Shown here piece after piece: positions 54,138 to 64,000 of a stretch of 64,000 nucleotides of DNA. The notes below the pieces were generated by a model, which was not told where the DNA came from, ran no database searches, and worked only from the letters and a program-made list of their open reading frames with translations. The stretch is from NCBI GenBank assembly GCA_949130495.1, contig OX422220.1:121829810-121893809 (forward strand). Direction: 5' to 3'. This DNA comes from Sambucus nigra (Eukaryota > Streptophyta > Magnoliopsida > Dipsacales > Adoxaceae). Within the stretch, counting starts at the first letter, position 1; every line of letters starts with the position of its first letter. The translations under genes were made by a program, and so were the position numbers.

Positions 54138-57052
54138 TGTAATACCCCGTAATTTTATTGATTTTTATTTAAGGGATTGATTAAATTAAATGAGAATTAA
54201 TTGAAAATTAATCCGAGTATAAATACTAACGAGATGTGAGTTGGTATTTGATTATGATGTTAAAAATTTATTATTTTCGAGTATGTATGGTAATATATGA
54301 GTATTAATAATATTAAAATTACCGCGAGGCAGAAATACGACAATTTGGAAATTTAGTGGGAATGCGCGTGTCAGTCGCGTCAGGAATGAAATTATTTAAA
54401 TTAAAAAGTGAATTATATTTTTATCAACCGAATGGTCATTTTGAGTGCGCCAACGTGTCCGAAAGGGTCAAAATAGTCAGAAAACACTAGCCGGGGGTTT
54501 AGTTTGGGTCCCGGGGCATTTTTAGGCCGTACCGGCAACCCAAAAGGGTAGTTTGGTAATTTTAAAAATAGAGGAATTAAAACCCACGAATTTTAGAGGT
54601 TAATTTTATATTAGTAATGAACCCATTATGTCCATTAACAACATATATCAAGTAGTGGGCTACGGGAGTTAAAGGGAGAGTCTTAAGAGGTTCCAAAAGA
54701 AACCCTAGCCACCATCACCATCTTTGGGAGAAATCTGTAGAGAGAAAGGGGAAAATCAACCTTCATTCACCAACATCAATTCAGAAGAACGAATCTAAGG
54801 CAAGTGTTTTGATGTCGTTATTTTCATTGAATATTTCCTCCATGTGTAGTGTAGAAATCTGTTTATATCTTGGAAAATATTGATGAAGAACACCCAATGG
54901 AATTATTGTGAAACTTGTGGTTTCGGGTAGGGATTTGCATGTAGAGTGATAAATGGACAAATTCAATATACAAAACATAACTTTCGATAATTAAAAAATG
55001 GATTAAGGAGTCTTTATTTGCATTTAAACTCTAGTCTTATGTTCATAGGGTTTGGAGTGAGAAATTGGGAAATTTTGTAAATTATATGTTGATTTGGAGT
55101 AATTAAACCCATAAAGATGGTAAGAAACGACCTAAGAGGATTTAGAGTGGTTTAGGAACATTAAAATTCTATTGGGATGACCTTAGGGTGGATTTAGAGA
55201 ATAAAAGAATGTAGAAAAAATGAATTTTGGGATTTCTGAGCGTGATCTGCCATCTCGTTAGAAGACCTGCCCAGGTCGTTCGAACGACCTCGTTCGAACG
55301 AGCTTCAAATGAGATGACAGTATCCCTTCTAACGAGTTGGTAGTTCGTTCGAAGCCTTTCGTTCGAATGACCTCGTTCGAACGAGACTTCTAACGAGTTG
55401 ACAGAATGGCTTTTTGGCCTATTTTTATTTCAAATGTCCCGTAGACTTGTTTAAATGAAGAGATAACCTTCCCTTATTAACTAGTGGGTATAGTTGTGAG
55501 ATTGGGGTACGTTGAGGAGTAAAACTTAGGATCTTGTAGTAAACCGGATGACATTTGTAGATTTGGAAGCGAGTACCTAATTACGACGTGAGAAGAGTTG
55601 ACAACTTAAATGCATATAAATCGGGGACTTGTAAATGTATAACAATAAATGATGGTATAAGAACGAGAAGTATACCTTTATTAATACTGAGATATTTAAG
55701 ACGTGCGAATGCTTAGTATATGTGGTTATCTGTATATAACATACCTACCATAATTGCTATCATGGGAGGTCGGCATTCGATCAGGGCCATCTAATATTTG
55801 CCTGCCTACGGGGGATTTAGATTGGTACCTCGAGGACATAGGTCAGAGAAGGACTTATTGAGAAGTTAATAAGTCTGATGATCATGGGAGCGTAGGTATG
55901 TGCGTGACTCATGTGACGTGAACTATGTTCACCTCCATTGTTTGTGATTGTTGTTCATTGAAACGATTCCTGAGAGATTCGGAATGCGTGGTCCTTATGT
56001 ACGTGATGTACCGGGATTGGATAGCAGAGTATGTTTGCACCGCAGCTTAGCCTCGGGGTGATAGTATTGTATATTTATGATGAGAATAATATACTGTAAT
56101 TTGAAATGCATTGTCATGTATAAATGTGAGTATAAATAATAGTAACATTTTCGTAAAGATGATAAAAATGGAAATCCTCTAGTAAGTAGTATTACTAATA
56201 TGGGAAACCGGGAAGAAATGTAAGACACTCTGTTTAGATGAAGATGCCAGAATTAAATCGTGAATCGTATAAAAATGTTAGATTTTATATTAGACTAGTT
56301 AAGTATGGAAATAACTAGAATGGGTACGGGTACGATAGGAGTGCAAAATTAGTTGAGAGGTGAGGAACTCATGTGAGTGCACACACTATCATGTACTTTA
56401 TATTCACTGTTTAATGATATTAAACACTAGAAATTTTTAAACTGTTTTAACAATCGGGCTCTGACCTGTTTGCTTTCAAATCTATTTTTTGTAAAACCTT
56501 TTAGGTGCCCAGCCATAAGGACACCAAGCATAGGAGTTCCATTCAGGTGACATACTGTAGCTGCTGTGGAAGTTACAGGACCTTGACAGTGGACGCCTCC
56601 ATTTTCGATCTTGAATCTATATTATCAGATTCTCTCATCTGTTGGGCATGTCGCCCTATTTCTTTTTAGAGATACTTTATCTATTCAGTTATTTCAGATT
56701 TTGGTTTGTGATTAATTTAGTGATGCGGACTTGGTATTTTTTTATTTCAGTTACTCGGATTGTTGTGAGGAGTATTCCTCCAGAATCATTATTATTTTAT
56801 GGTTATTCTATTGTGACTATGTTTTGGTGGTTATGTTAGCATTTCATAATCTACTTATTGCATGTTAATCGGTTTTAATTAAAATTGACAACTCACTTTT
56901 TAAATATTAGGTGGCTAGTAATTGTTAAAACGTATTTCGACAGTGATGCTATGAACTGAACCAACTTGGCATTTTGTATTAATTTAATAAAGGAGTAGCT
57001 ACCCGGTATTTAATTAGTCGGGGTGTCACAGGTAATTAGTCGGGGTGTCACA
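54138..57052 (+). mobile_element. Near-solo LTR F (element C family) with a duplicated 3' end
   Basis: It starts TGTAATACCCCGTAATTTT and ends TGTCACA, in the plus direction. It matches LTR C throughout, including the CGTTCGAACG cluster. The final 20 bp (TAATTAGTCGGGGTGTCACA) occur twice, at 57011-57030 and 57033-57052, separated by GG. After an intact chromovirus LTR the next bases are GG followed by the TGGTATC primer site. The junction therefore looks like a full 5' LTR plus the first bases of the interior joined to the last ~20 bp of the 3' LTR, an internal deletion rather than a clean solo LTR. Confidence 0.85.
55277..55386. repeat. CGTTCGAACG palindrome cluster in LTR F
   Basis: Three intact CGTTCGAACG palindromes and two decayed ones (TTCGAAGCC, TTCGAATGA) lie between CTCGTTAGAAG and CTTCTAACGAG arms. 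It is about 1.14 kb from the LTR start. Confidence 0.85.
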
Positions 57053-59560
57053 TAGGCACCGAAAAACCATCACGCTGGGCAAAAGCATCCACCCTGGACT
57101 TGAAAAGAGGAAGACCGCTAAGAGAAAAGGGCGGGGTAAGACTTGGCGAAAGCTGTAGACATGAAGCCGCAAGTTAGACATGGGGAGCAACTATGGGAAA
57201 AAGGGAGAAATACATCGAAGTGTTACTTACCCCCGTTATGGCACCAAAAAGGGGAACCGCAGTTATCGGTCTCGTCAGCATAGTGGGGAGAAGAATGCCA
57301 GCTATCAAGGATGCCATTTCCACCTAAGACATCTCATCATATTACAGTTCAACATGAAAAGAAAGAAAGGGGATGGGACAAGAAAAGACGTGAGCCATGA
57401 CAAGTAATAATTTATATTACCTCAGGGGCAATCACCTTAGCTACAACGATGGGCAGAAGGACCTCGTGCTGTGATGAAAATTCAGAAGGGGCTAGGGGAG
57501 TTGTCTCTAGTTCAGACGAGACGCCCCTAGATTCAACGGAACCTCCCCCCACAGCAGTGTCTTTCATGCGTCGGGAATAAGTAAGCCCGATCATGACAGA
57601 ACAGGGAGGAGTAGTATTGACTTGAGATATACCAAAACGTCCCCCCACGAAAGGCCTCATGGGGGGACTGGATCTTCCTTCTTCAATTCCCTGCACCAAA
57701 GGTACCAAGAGATAAGTAGACGCATTATGCCTTAAGAAAAATGTGAATAAGAGCAAAAACATGCATACATACCTTAGATCCGGAAGGAGAGTGAGAAGAT
57801 ACAACCACCGGCGAGGGAGGAGAGGAGGCAGCAACAACAGGAGCAGGCGAGGGATGTATCTCGAGAGTCTGTTTCTTTTGGGACTTGGTACCCAGAGTTT
57901 TCTTCCTCATACCCGTTTTACCAGCACCTTAAGGAACTCTTGAACTTTTTCTCCTTTTTGCCGTTGGCTCAATTGGATCAACTAAGAGCGTGGGAAAGGC
58001 AGCCGAAGGAGGAACGACGATAGAGCGTCATTGAAACTCAACGTTTATTCGTTCTACCTCTGCCCAAGATTGCCTTCTCAACTCCTTAGCATTTTCTACA
58101 GGCATGGGAGGAGGAACGGAGGCTATGGGGAATACTGCCAAAGGGGTTTGGGACTTGGATTTTAGGGATGTCCCACTTTTTCCCTTCCTAGCTTTTTTAG
58201 CTAGTGGCTCGAAATCCCCTTCGCCAGAGGCTACTGCGGTAGTAGGGCAGGCGATTTGGGAGTAGCATCAGTTTTGGGTTTGGGTTTGGCAGTGGGGATC
58301 ATGGAGCAATGTGGAGGAAGTTCAGTGGGAGGTACCTTGGGGGTTTTTCTTAGAAGGAACTCAATCCCAAGAACAGAATTAACTTTTAACCCCAACTCCA
58401 AGGTAGAAAATGGAAGAACTGGAGGGTACACCGGATCCCCATCGATGAACTCAGAGATTGTGGGCCAGTTGCCTCGGCCAGTACTTTGCTGCAAATAGAG
58501 GGGTCACGTCCCCTTGCCTGTTGATACTTGGGATAGTGACTCGCCCAACCATGTCGAAAAGGGTTCTATCAAGCCACATGTAGAGGGATCGTTCCATGTC
58601 GAAAATGGTTCTATCAAGCTACGTGTAAAGGGATCCCTGGGGAATTGCACCCAGATGAAGCTTGATACCCCGAGCCAAATGGAGGGATATATTGATAAGT
58701 TCCCTTCGAGGTTGGTCTTTAGGTTTCCCCGTTAAAAGAAAATGAGAAAGAATGATAAGGATATAGGCAGGAAGTTCCAACAATATACCTTGACCGGGGG
58801 CATACTCAGAGGAACTACCTTCAGAAGGATCCTTGAAGAAATAGTTGATAAGAGGAGTGAAGGTAGCTTTGTTTGAAGTACCGATGCACCTTCGGCATAT
58901 ACGGTCTAACTCCAAATGGTCAGTAGTCTCTTGGGCATCCAGGGCTTCATCAGAATAAGGCTCATAGCCTGTTGCCTCAAGGCCTAGGAGCTCGAACACG
59001 TCCTCCAATGTTATTGTAAACTCGCACCATGTGGTAATGAACGTATGAGTGGTAACATTTCAGCGAGATACTAGAATGGGAAGGGCAACATTGTTTTTGG
59101 ACAAAGTAAACTCACCAAACCATTTATCTCAATGAAGCATAATTTTAGTGAGGGTATCAGCGTAGGAATTCTGCATATGGGAGTTTCAGGTAGAGATATG
59201 AGAAGGAGAGCCCTCAGGCCCTTCGAAGTCAATATGGGACCACGAGAAGTCCCCTCGCTTAAGACAAAATCAAAGCGTCCCCTCTAGGGGGAGAAAGCCC
59301 CAGTCAACAACACTTTTATCTTCATCACCAAGTGTCAGGGCATCATACTTGGCGTTTAAAATGCAAGTCTTGCAAAACCCAGCAAAATCATCACCCTGGC
59401 CGAATATGGGGGACCGACGATAGAAGCGCAACTGGTCCGGCGGGCAGCAGTCAATGAGGCGGCAACAGAGGTGGTGACAACAGGGGTAGCAAGTGGAGGA
59501 GTGGTGGCAGATATGGTAGGATTACTTGACGAGGCCATTGAAGACAACAAGGAGGTGCAA
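57053..59560 (-). pseudogene. Antisense gene of element D with a plant mobile domain (decayed)
   Basis: On the minus strand, from about 59300 down to 58600, the text includes KRGDFSWSHIDFEGPEG, HDKWFGEFTL-like residues, and TTWCEFTITLEDVFELLGLEATG followed by a helix-rich stretch (YILIILSHFLLTGKPKDQPR). WCEFTITLEDV is the signature of the plant mobile domain (PMD, aminotransferase-like family), found in Tat-lineage extra genes and in host MAIL/MAIN proteins. The remainder (58500-57412) is Pro/Ser/Lys-rich and disordered, and shows an intron-like GTATGTATG donor near 57774. Several stops (near 58616 and 58230, for example) disable it. Direction, domain and position between the integrase and 3' LTR match a known type of antisense extra gene. 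Confidence 0.7.
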
Positions 59561-60507
59561 AAGCTTGGTAAAAAAGGGTTGGGGAACGAAAATGGAGGAG
59601 CACAACCACAGGTGGTGGCGTAAAAGATGAGAGAAGGAAGAAGCTAGGTAAAGAGCTGGGCGACAATGGGGTTTTCGCATAAAGATATCTCTCTAAAGAA
59701 GACGGGAGCTTGAAGAAAATGAAGGAAAGAGAAGGGTTTTGAAAAAAGAAACATTTGAAACCTTTTAAACATGTCTATTGAGTTTACCACCACTACACGT
59801 GCAAGGCCACCTATAATCATTTTAAATGAACACGTGGAGCTTCGAGAAGTGTTTTGAAGGCTGAAAAGACAGCGCCACGTCATTTACGAAGTGATGCCTG
59901 GGGAATGGAAAAGGTTGCCTTCTTAAGCAAGTTTGAGTTTTGCCGCCAGAATTTTTATCAGGCAAACGAAGAAGATGTCCCAACGGTTCAAAAAGCTACG
60001 ATGTCTTCTTGCCATAAGTCCAAACGTTGTTTAAATTGTGACTCGGCTACATCGGGGAGAATTTTTTCTTTTTCGAACATAGCGAAGCATTACAAGGGAG
60101 AATTTCACAAGTCCCAATGATAGGGGCAGTCCTAACGAAAAATCACTACTCACAACTATACTCCACAACAGCATGAACGGGAGAATTTTACTTCCCCGGA
60201 GCAAAAATGAGTATTCGAGAAGGTTAGTAAACCTTTCGGGAGACTTTCAAATAGTTAAGCTAGAACGGTTGACGCTCAGTGTAAGGAAAAAGTGGAGATG
60301 TCCCTTCGCCAAAGCACCAATAAGCCGCCCCGCTTCGTCTCAGGTACATCGGGGAGAATTTTACTTTTTCCTGGAGGTTCTAACGCAGTGGCTATAATGA
60401 AGGAAAGGATGCCAAAAAATTTTCACACAGAGAACATTCATCGGATTGAGAAGTTTTCGTGCAGAAATTTCTTGTTCCCAAAATAAATCTCTTCAGGAAG
60501 GGGCAAA
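59561..60507 (+). other. 3' untranslated region of element D, with a dispersed short repeat
   Basis: No gene. The motif CGGGGAGAATTTTACTTTTTC and shorter forms (GGGAGAATTTTACTTCCCC, GGGGAGAATTTTTTCTTTTTC, GGGAGAATTTCACAAG) occur about four times between 60050 and 60375. AGGAAGGGGCAAA just before 60508 is a reasonable polypurine tract. Confidence 0.6.
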
Positions 60508-61714
60508 TGTAAAGGGGGCTTGAAGATAATCCTGAGATTAGGGATATTCCCCCCATTAACAACAGTGTTTGGAATTAAGGCAGCTCAAGCGAGGCAGTTT
60601 AAGCGTGGCAGCTCAAGCGAGGCAGCTTGGCGTGGCAACTCATACTTTAGTCATGTTGGTTAATTTAGTCTTGTTGTATCTTTTGTTTATATTGATTATG
60701 AGCTATAACGATTGTAAAGATGTAATGAGTATGATGAGTTTTTGTGAGGTCGAACGGTACTCGCGAGAGACCAGGCTTCGCAGGGCCTGGGAGAGCTTTC
60801 ATGCTCTATCGAACGACCTCACCGTGGGAACTTTTAAGGGACTTGGTTTGGATGATTGAGAAGTGAGGCACCGTTGGGATTGTCCTGACTATATTAGATA
60901 CACATGGTAAAACACCTAAGGACCCTGATCGTGGAACCTCGAGGGGAGCGGCCTTGAGTTCCATCGGGCGTTGAGTTGTGAGCCAAACAACCCTCTACTT
61001 AATGTCACATCCACTTTATCTGATGTAACTAACCAGCTAGGCAATGTTATACCTGAACTTGAGTAAACTACTGTGGTATTTGGGGTTGTCAGATAGTTGG
61101 TGAGCCACCTCACTGACAACAGCCCCCTGACACACAGTGGTTAGGCAAAATGCATGTCTTGGCATTTAATGTTTATGACGTGGAGACAACTAGTGCATCA
61201 GGTATTTAATGTTTGTGACATAAAGTATGAGGGATGTCTTTCACAGGCATTAATGGTAGAGTTGCCTCGGGGGTGGTGTGGGAGGCTATTTAAGGACCCC
61301 AACCACCTCTGAGGAGAGGATGATATTTTTTAGGGTTCAGAAGTTATTACTATAGAGGATATACATTAGAGAGAGGAATAGTTATTATAAACCAGAGAGT
61401 TTTCTCACCCGCCATTGTTATTTATTACGAAGCTTTTAATACTTGACAGAGGTTCTTGAAGGTGGTTGGTGTGTTTGGCTGCCTGCCAAGGTGTATCTAG
61501 GGTGATTACTTCTCTCTCCTTCTAACTAAGTTAATTCTAAGTTCATTACTACCTTATGAGTTATACAAGAGAGATTTGTTAGTTCAAACTGAGTCTATCT
61601 TCATCGAATCGTGTTTGTATGTCCTTTGGTTAATCAATAGTGTTGCTATTTAACTTATCATTACTATACTCAAAAGGGGTTACGCCTCCATCTTATCTAA
61701 ACTACCCTCTTACA
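60508..61714 (+). repeat. 3' LTR of element D (shared tandem LTR)
   Basis: It starts TGTAAAGGGGGCTTG and ends CCCTCTTACA, clearly homologous to the 5' LTR over its whole length. It has a purine tract on its left, as a 3' LTR should, and a primer site plus gag on its right, as a 5' LTR should. Confidence 0.9.
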
Positions 61715-62142
61715 TTTGGCGACTCTGCTGGGAAGACATTCTTCTAAACAAGGAGTATAGCGTAAGATAACGTTAATCGGAGGCTCAACTTTGATGATAT
61801 CCAACACAATGAAGAGCAAGCGGTGAGAGAACTGGAGGCTCTAAGGGACGGGGCCCCTCGAATAGAGCTACCTCCAGTACAGGCCGCGACAGGCGTTCTA
61901 GGGGTGACGCAAGCTTCCACGAGCGCTGGGTTTGGGCCAAAGCAAGTTGCAATCCTCATGAGTAAATTTTACGAGTTTTTGAAAACTCCCGTAGCTTCAA
62001 TGGTGTTGGGAGGATACGAAGCCAAATCTTTCATGATACCAGGGGCAGCCCCAAAGGGCCCACCAAGCACAAGTGCAATGGGGACGGTCCCAACAAATAT
62101 ACCCTCTATTGTGAATCCAGCAGTGGGAACATTACGAGTATC
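61715..62142 (+). pseudogene. Second primer site and gag N-terminus after the 3' LTR of element D
   Basis: TTTGGCGACTCTGCTGGGAA is followed by a gag start homologous to that of element D (NVNR, LNFDDIQHNEEQA, RELEALRDGAPRIE, GVTQASTS, AILMSKFYEFLKT). The start ATG has become ATA, but the stop that breaks the first copy at 43015 is absent here, so the two copies decayed separately. Homology ends after LRVS at about 62142, where GGAGATACCA repeats begin. Confidence 0.85.
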
Positions 62143-62329
62143 AGGAGATACCATTCGGGAGATACCAGGAGATACCAGGCCTCTTTCTAATATGGCCCAC
62201 ACTTTTCCTCTTTTTCTAAAGTTATGGCATGTGTAGTTTGACCCTGAATAACTCACTTCTAGAAGGCGTGCATTTGATATAAAAAGGTTAAAATCACTAC
62301 TGCATTTAAATTAATGGGGTTCTTTTTTT
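62143..62329. other. No gene seen
   Basis: A short GAGATACCA direct repeat at 62150-62180 marks the junction, then AT-rich DNA with a T run near 62322. Confidence 0.4.
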
Positions 62330-62699
62330 TTTATCACCACTCCTAGACACCACGTTGAAATTCCCCATGATAAGCCAAGGATGGTCAGTCACTAAGGATT
62401 TATGGGCCATGAGAGAGTCCCAAATAGGGATTCAATCATATCTAGTACATTTAACATAGAGCACAAAGAAAAACACAGATTGAGGAAGTTGAGGATGGTT
62501 AATTTTCAAGAGAATGGCCTGCTCTTCTCTTTTTATGACTTCACAAGTGATCCCAAATCTCAATGAAAACCAGATATTGCTATTTGAATTGGACACTCCA
62601 CCATCAAATTTAATGATTCTTATGAAGTCATCAATTTTATTGGACTTGGATTTAGGTTCTAGAATAGTAATGAATGGAAGATTATAGGTTTTACACAGT
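62330..62699 (-). pseudogene. L1-type LINE fragment: endonuclease domain
   Basis: On the minus strand it reads CKTYNLPFITILEPKSKS, then GGVSNSNSNIWFSL and, after a TGA near 62430, IPIWDSLMAHKSLVTDHPWLIMGNFNVVSRSG. ILEP contains the catalytic Glu, and GNFN corresponds to the GDFN motif of the endonuclease/exonuclease/phosphatase fold, with the Asp changed to Asn. This is the front of ORF2 of a plant LINE. It is cut by LTR G at 62699, and the rest of ORF2 does not follow within the window. Confidence 0.75.
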
Positions 62700-64000
62700 T
62701 GTGACACCCCGACTAATTAAATACCGGGTAGCTACTCCTTTATAAAATTAATTCAAAATGCCAAGTTGGCTCAGTTAATAGCATCACTGTCGAAAACATT
62801 TTATTATTACTAACCACCTAGTATTTAAAAATCAAGTTGCCAAATTTTAATTAAGACTAATTAACATGCAACAATTGTAATGAAGAATTAAATAACACCA
62901 TTCACCATACTGAAGTAAACTGAATAACCATCACAATAGAGTAAATAAAGTCTGGAGGAAAAACTCCTCACTACAATCCCATAACAGAAATGAATATCCG
63001 AAATTGAAATAAAACATGCTAAAGTCTGAAAACTGAAATATAAAAGATGCTCTAAATAGAAATGGGCGACATGCCCTACAACTGATAGATAGTGACTCTG
63101 GAATCCAAAAGATAGAAGCGTCTACATGCAAATCCCTGTAGCTTCCACAAGCAGCTACAGCTCGTCACCTGAATGAGTATCCTATGCTTGGGGTCCTTGT
63201 GGCTGGGCACCTAAAATGGTTTTACAAAGAAAAAGAGATTTGAAAAGCAAACGGGTCAGAGCCCGAATGTGGAGTTATATTTTAAAAACCTGCAAGTGCT
63301 TTAAAAACATTTAAAACATTAAATGCAAAGTACATGTTAGGACGTGCACTCACATGATATTCTCACCTCTCGTCTAACTGTGCACTCCTAACGCAGATAC
63401 CCATCTATAACGACCCATACTACTAGCTAACTGACAACATAACTAGCTAGACTGCCAAAGGTTCTACCCATATTACTCGGTTCTATTTAACATAACAACG
63501 CTCGTAATTAAATAGAGGTTTAACGTAAACTCAGTTACTAAATATGCCATTGATATAACTATCAGTTAACTCATTATATATCTCGAAATAATACCGTAAT
63601 ATTTTTACAACATTAACATGAGGATTTCCATTAATTTAAGGTATATTATTCACATCATAAATATACGATACAAGCACCCCGCAATCTAAGCTATGGTGCA
63701 CACATACTCTGCTATCCATCCCGGTACATCACGTACATAAGGATTACATATTCCGAATCTCTCAGGAATAGTTCAGATAACACAAAACACAAATAGTGGA
63801 GGCGAACACAGTCACCATCACATGGGTCACGCACATACCTACGCTCCCATGGTCAGCGGACTTATTAATATCACAATAAGTCTTTCTATGACCTATGTTC
63901 ATCAAGGTACCAGTCTATATCCCCCCCGTAGGCACACAAGGAATAGAGGGTCCTAAGCGAACGCAACCTCCCGTGATAGCAAGTATGGTAGGTATGTCAT
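62700..64000 (-). mobile_element. LTR G: chromovirus LTR of the element C family, running out of the window
   Basis: It begins TGTGACACCCCGACTAATTA, the inverted end of LTR C, and follows LTR C closely (GGGCGACATGCCCTACAACTGAT, CACCTGAATGA, AACGGGTCAGAGCCCGAA and others) but with more differences than between the two LTRs of C. It is on the minus strand, with the 3' end of the LTR at 62700. The 5 bp before it are acagt. Whether it is part of a full element or solo cannot be seen. Confidence 0.9.

Larger units (their letters stand above)
41517..61714 (+). mobile_element. Element D: Tat-lineage Ty3/gypsy retrotransposon, decayed and interrupted
   Basis: Layout on the plus strand: 5' LTR, primer site, gag, protease, RT, RNase H, aRNase H, integrase, then (after elements E and F) a tandem repeat, an antisense plant-mobile-domain gene, a purine-rich tract and the 3' LTR. 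It cut the copia fragment at 41516. Every gene has stops or frameshifts, and the LTRs are visibly more diverged than those of A and C, so it is older. The end of integrase is missing. The 3' LTR is followed by a second primer site and gag start, so the right boundary is a tandem junction, not a target site. Confidence 0.85.

Overview
The window is repeat-dense plant nuclear DNA. The evidence is lineage-specific: chromodomain-bearing Ty3/gypsy elements with ~3-kb LTRs and Met-tRNA primer sites, Tat-lineage Ty3/gypsy elements with a second (archaeal-type) RNase H and antisense extra genes, a Ty1/copia fragment, L1-type LINE fragments, a CACTA-like terminus and a ~168-bp satellite. The base composition is AT-rich and the coding remnants carry plant-type introns. 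It fits a flowering plant, probably a eudicot; the species cannot be read from the sequence. I found no intact host gene, tRNA, rRNA, CRISPR array or bacterial feature. Nearly every coding stretch belongs to a mobile element and is broken by stops or frameshifts.

Layout. (1) 1-21153: a Tat-lineage element on the minus strand (element B). From left to right it has two antisense genes (plus strand), a hairpin-rich tandem repeat, integrase, RNase H/aRNase H, RT, protease, gag, a PBS-like site and the 5' LTR. A 10.9-kb chromovirus (element A, 4783-15707, TSD gaccc) sits inside its integrase zinc finger, and a ~0.55-kb piece of its RNase H region is inverted. (2) 21154-27312: a LINE fragment, low-complexity DNA, a 12-unit ~168-bp satellite with signs of 4-unit higher-order periodicity, and a CACTA-like end made of serial hairpins. 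(3) 27313-37999: a second full-length chromovirus on the minus strand (element C, TSD cggca). (4) 38000-41511: unassigned LTR-like DNA and a Ty1/copia gag-protease fragment. (5) 41517-61714: a second Tat-lineage element on the plus strand (element D). It is itself broken by an internally deleted chromovirus (E, 49209-~53590) and a near-solo LTR (F, 54138-57052). Its 3' LTR runs directly into another PBS and gag start, which is a tandem arrangement. (6) 62143-64000: a LINE endonuclease fragment on the minus strand, cut by a further chromovirus LTR (G) that leaves the window.

How the parts relate. In each Ty3/gypsy element gag supplies the particle protein, and pol supplies protease, RT, RNase H and integrase, with a chromodomain in A and C. 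LTRs supply promoter and poly(A) signals. By eye, the LTR pairs of A and C differ at roughly 1.4% and 1.8% of positions. Both insertions are therefore fairly recent, yet both coding regions are already disabled. The Tat elements are older and host the chromoviruses, giving a nested insertion history.

Most worth a second look: the satellite with a possible higher-order repeat; self-complementary clusters (GATCGATC in A, CGTTCGAACG in C and F) lying ~1.1 kb into the LTRs of related but different families; the inversion inside element B; the F junction that retains a GGT from the primer-site side; the tandem LTR-internal-LTR-internal layout of D; and the spliced antisense genes in both Tat elements.
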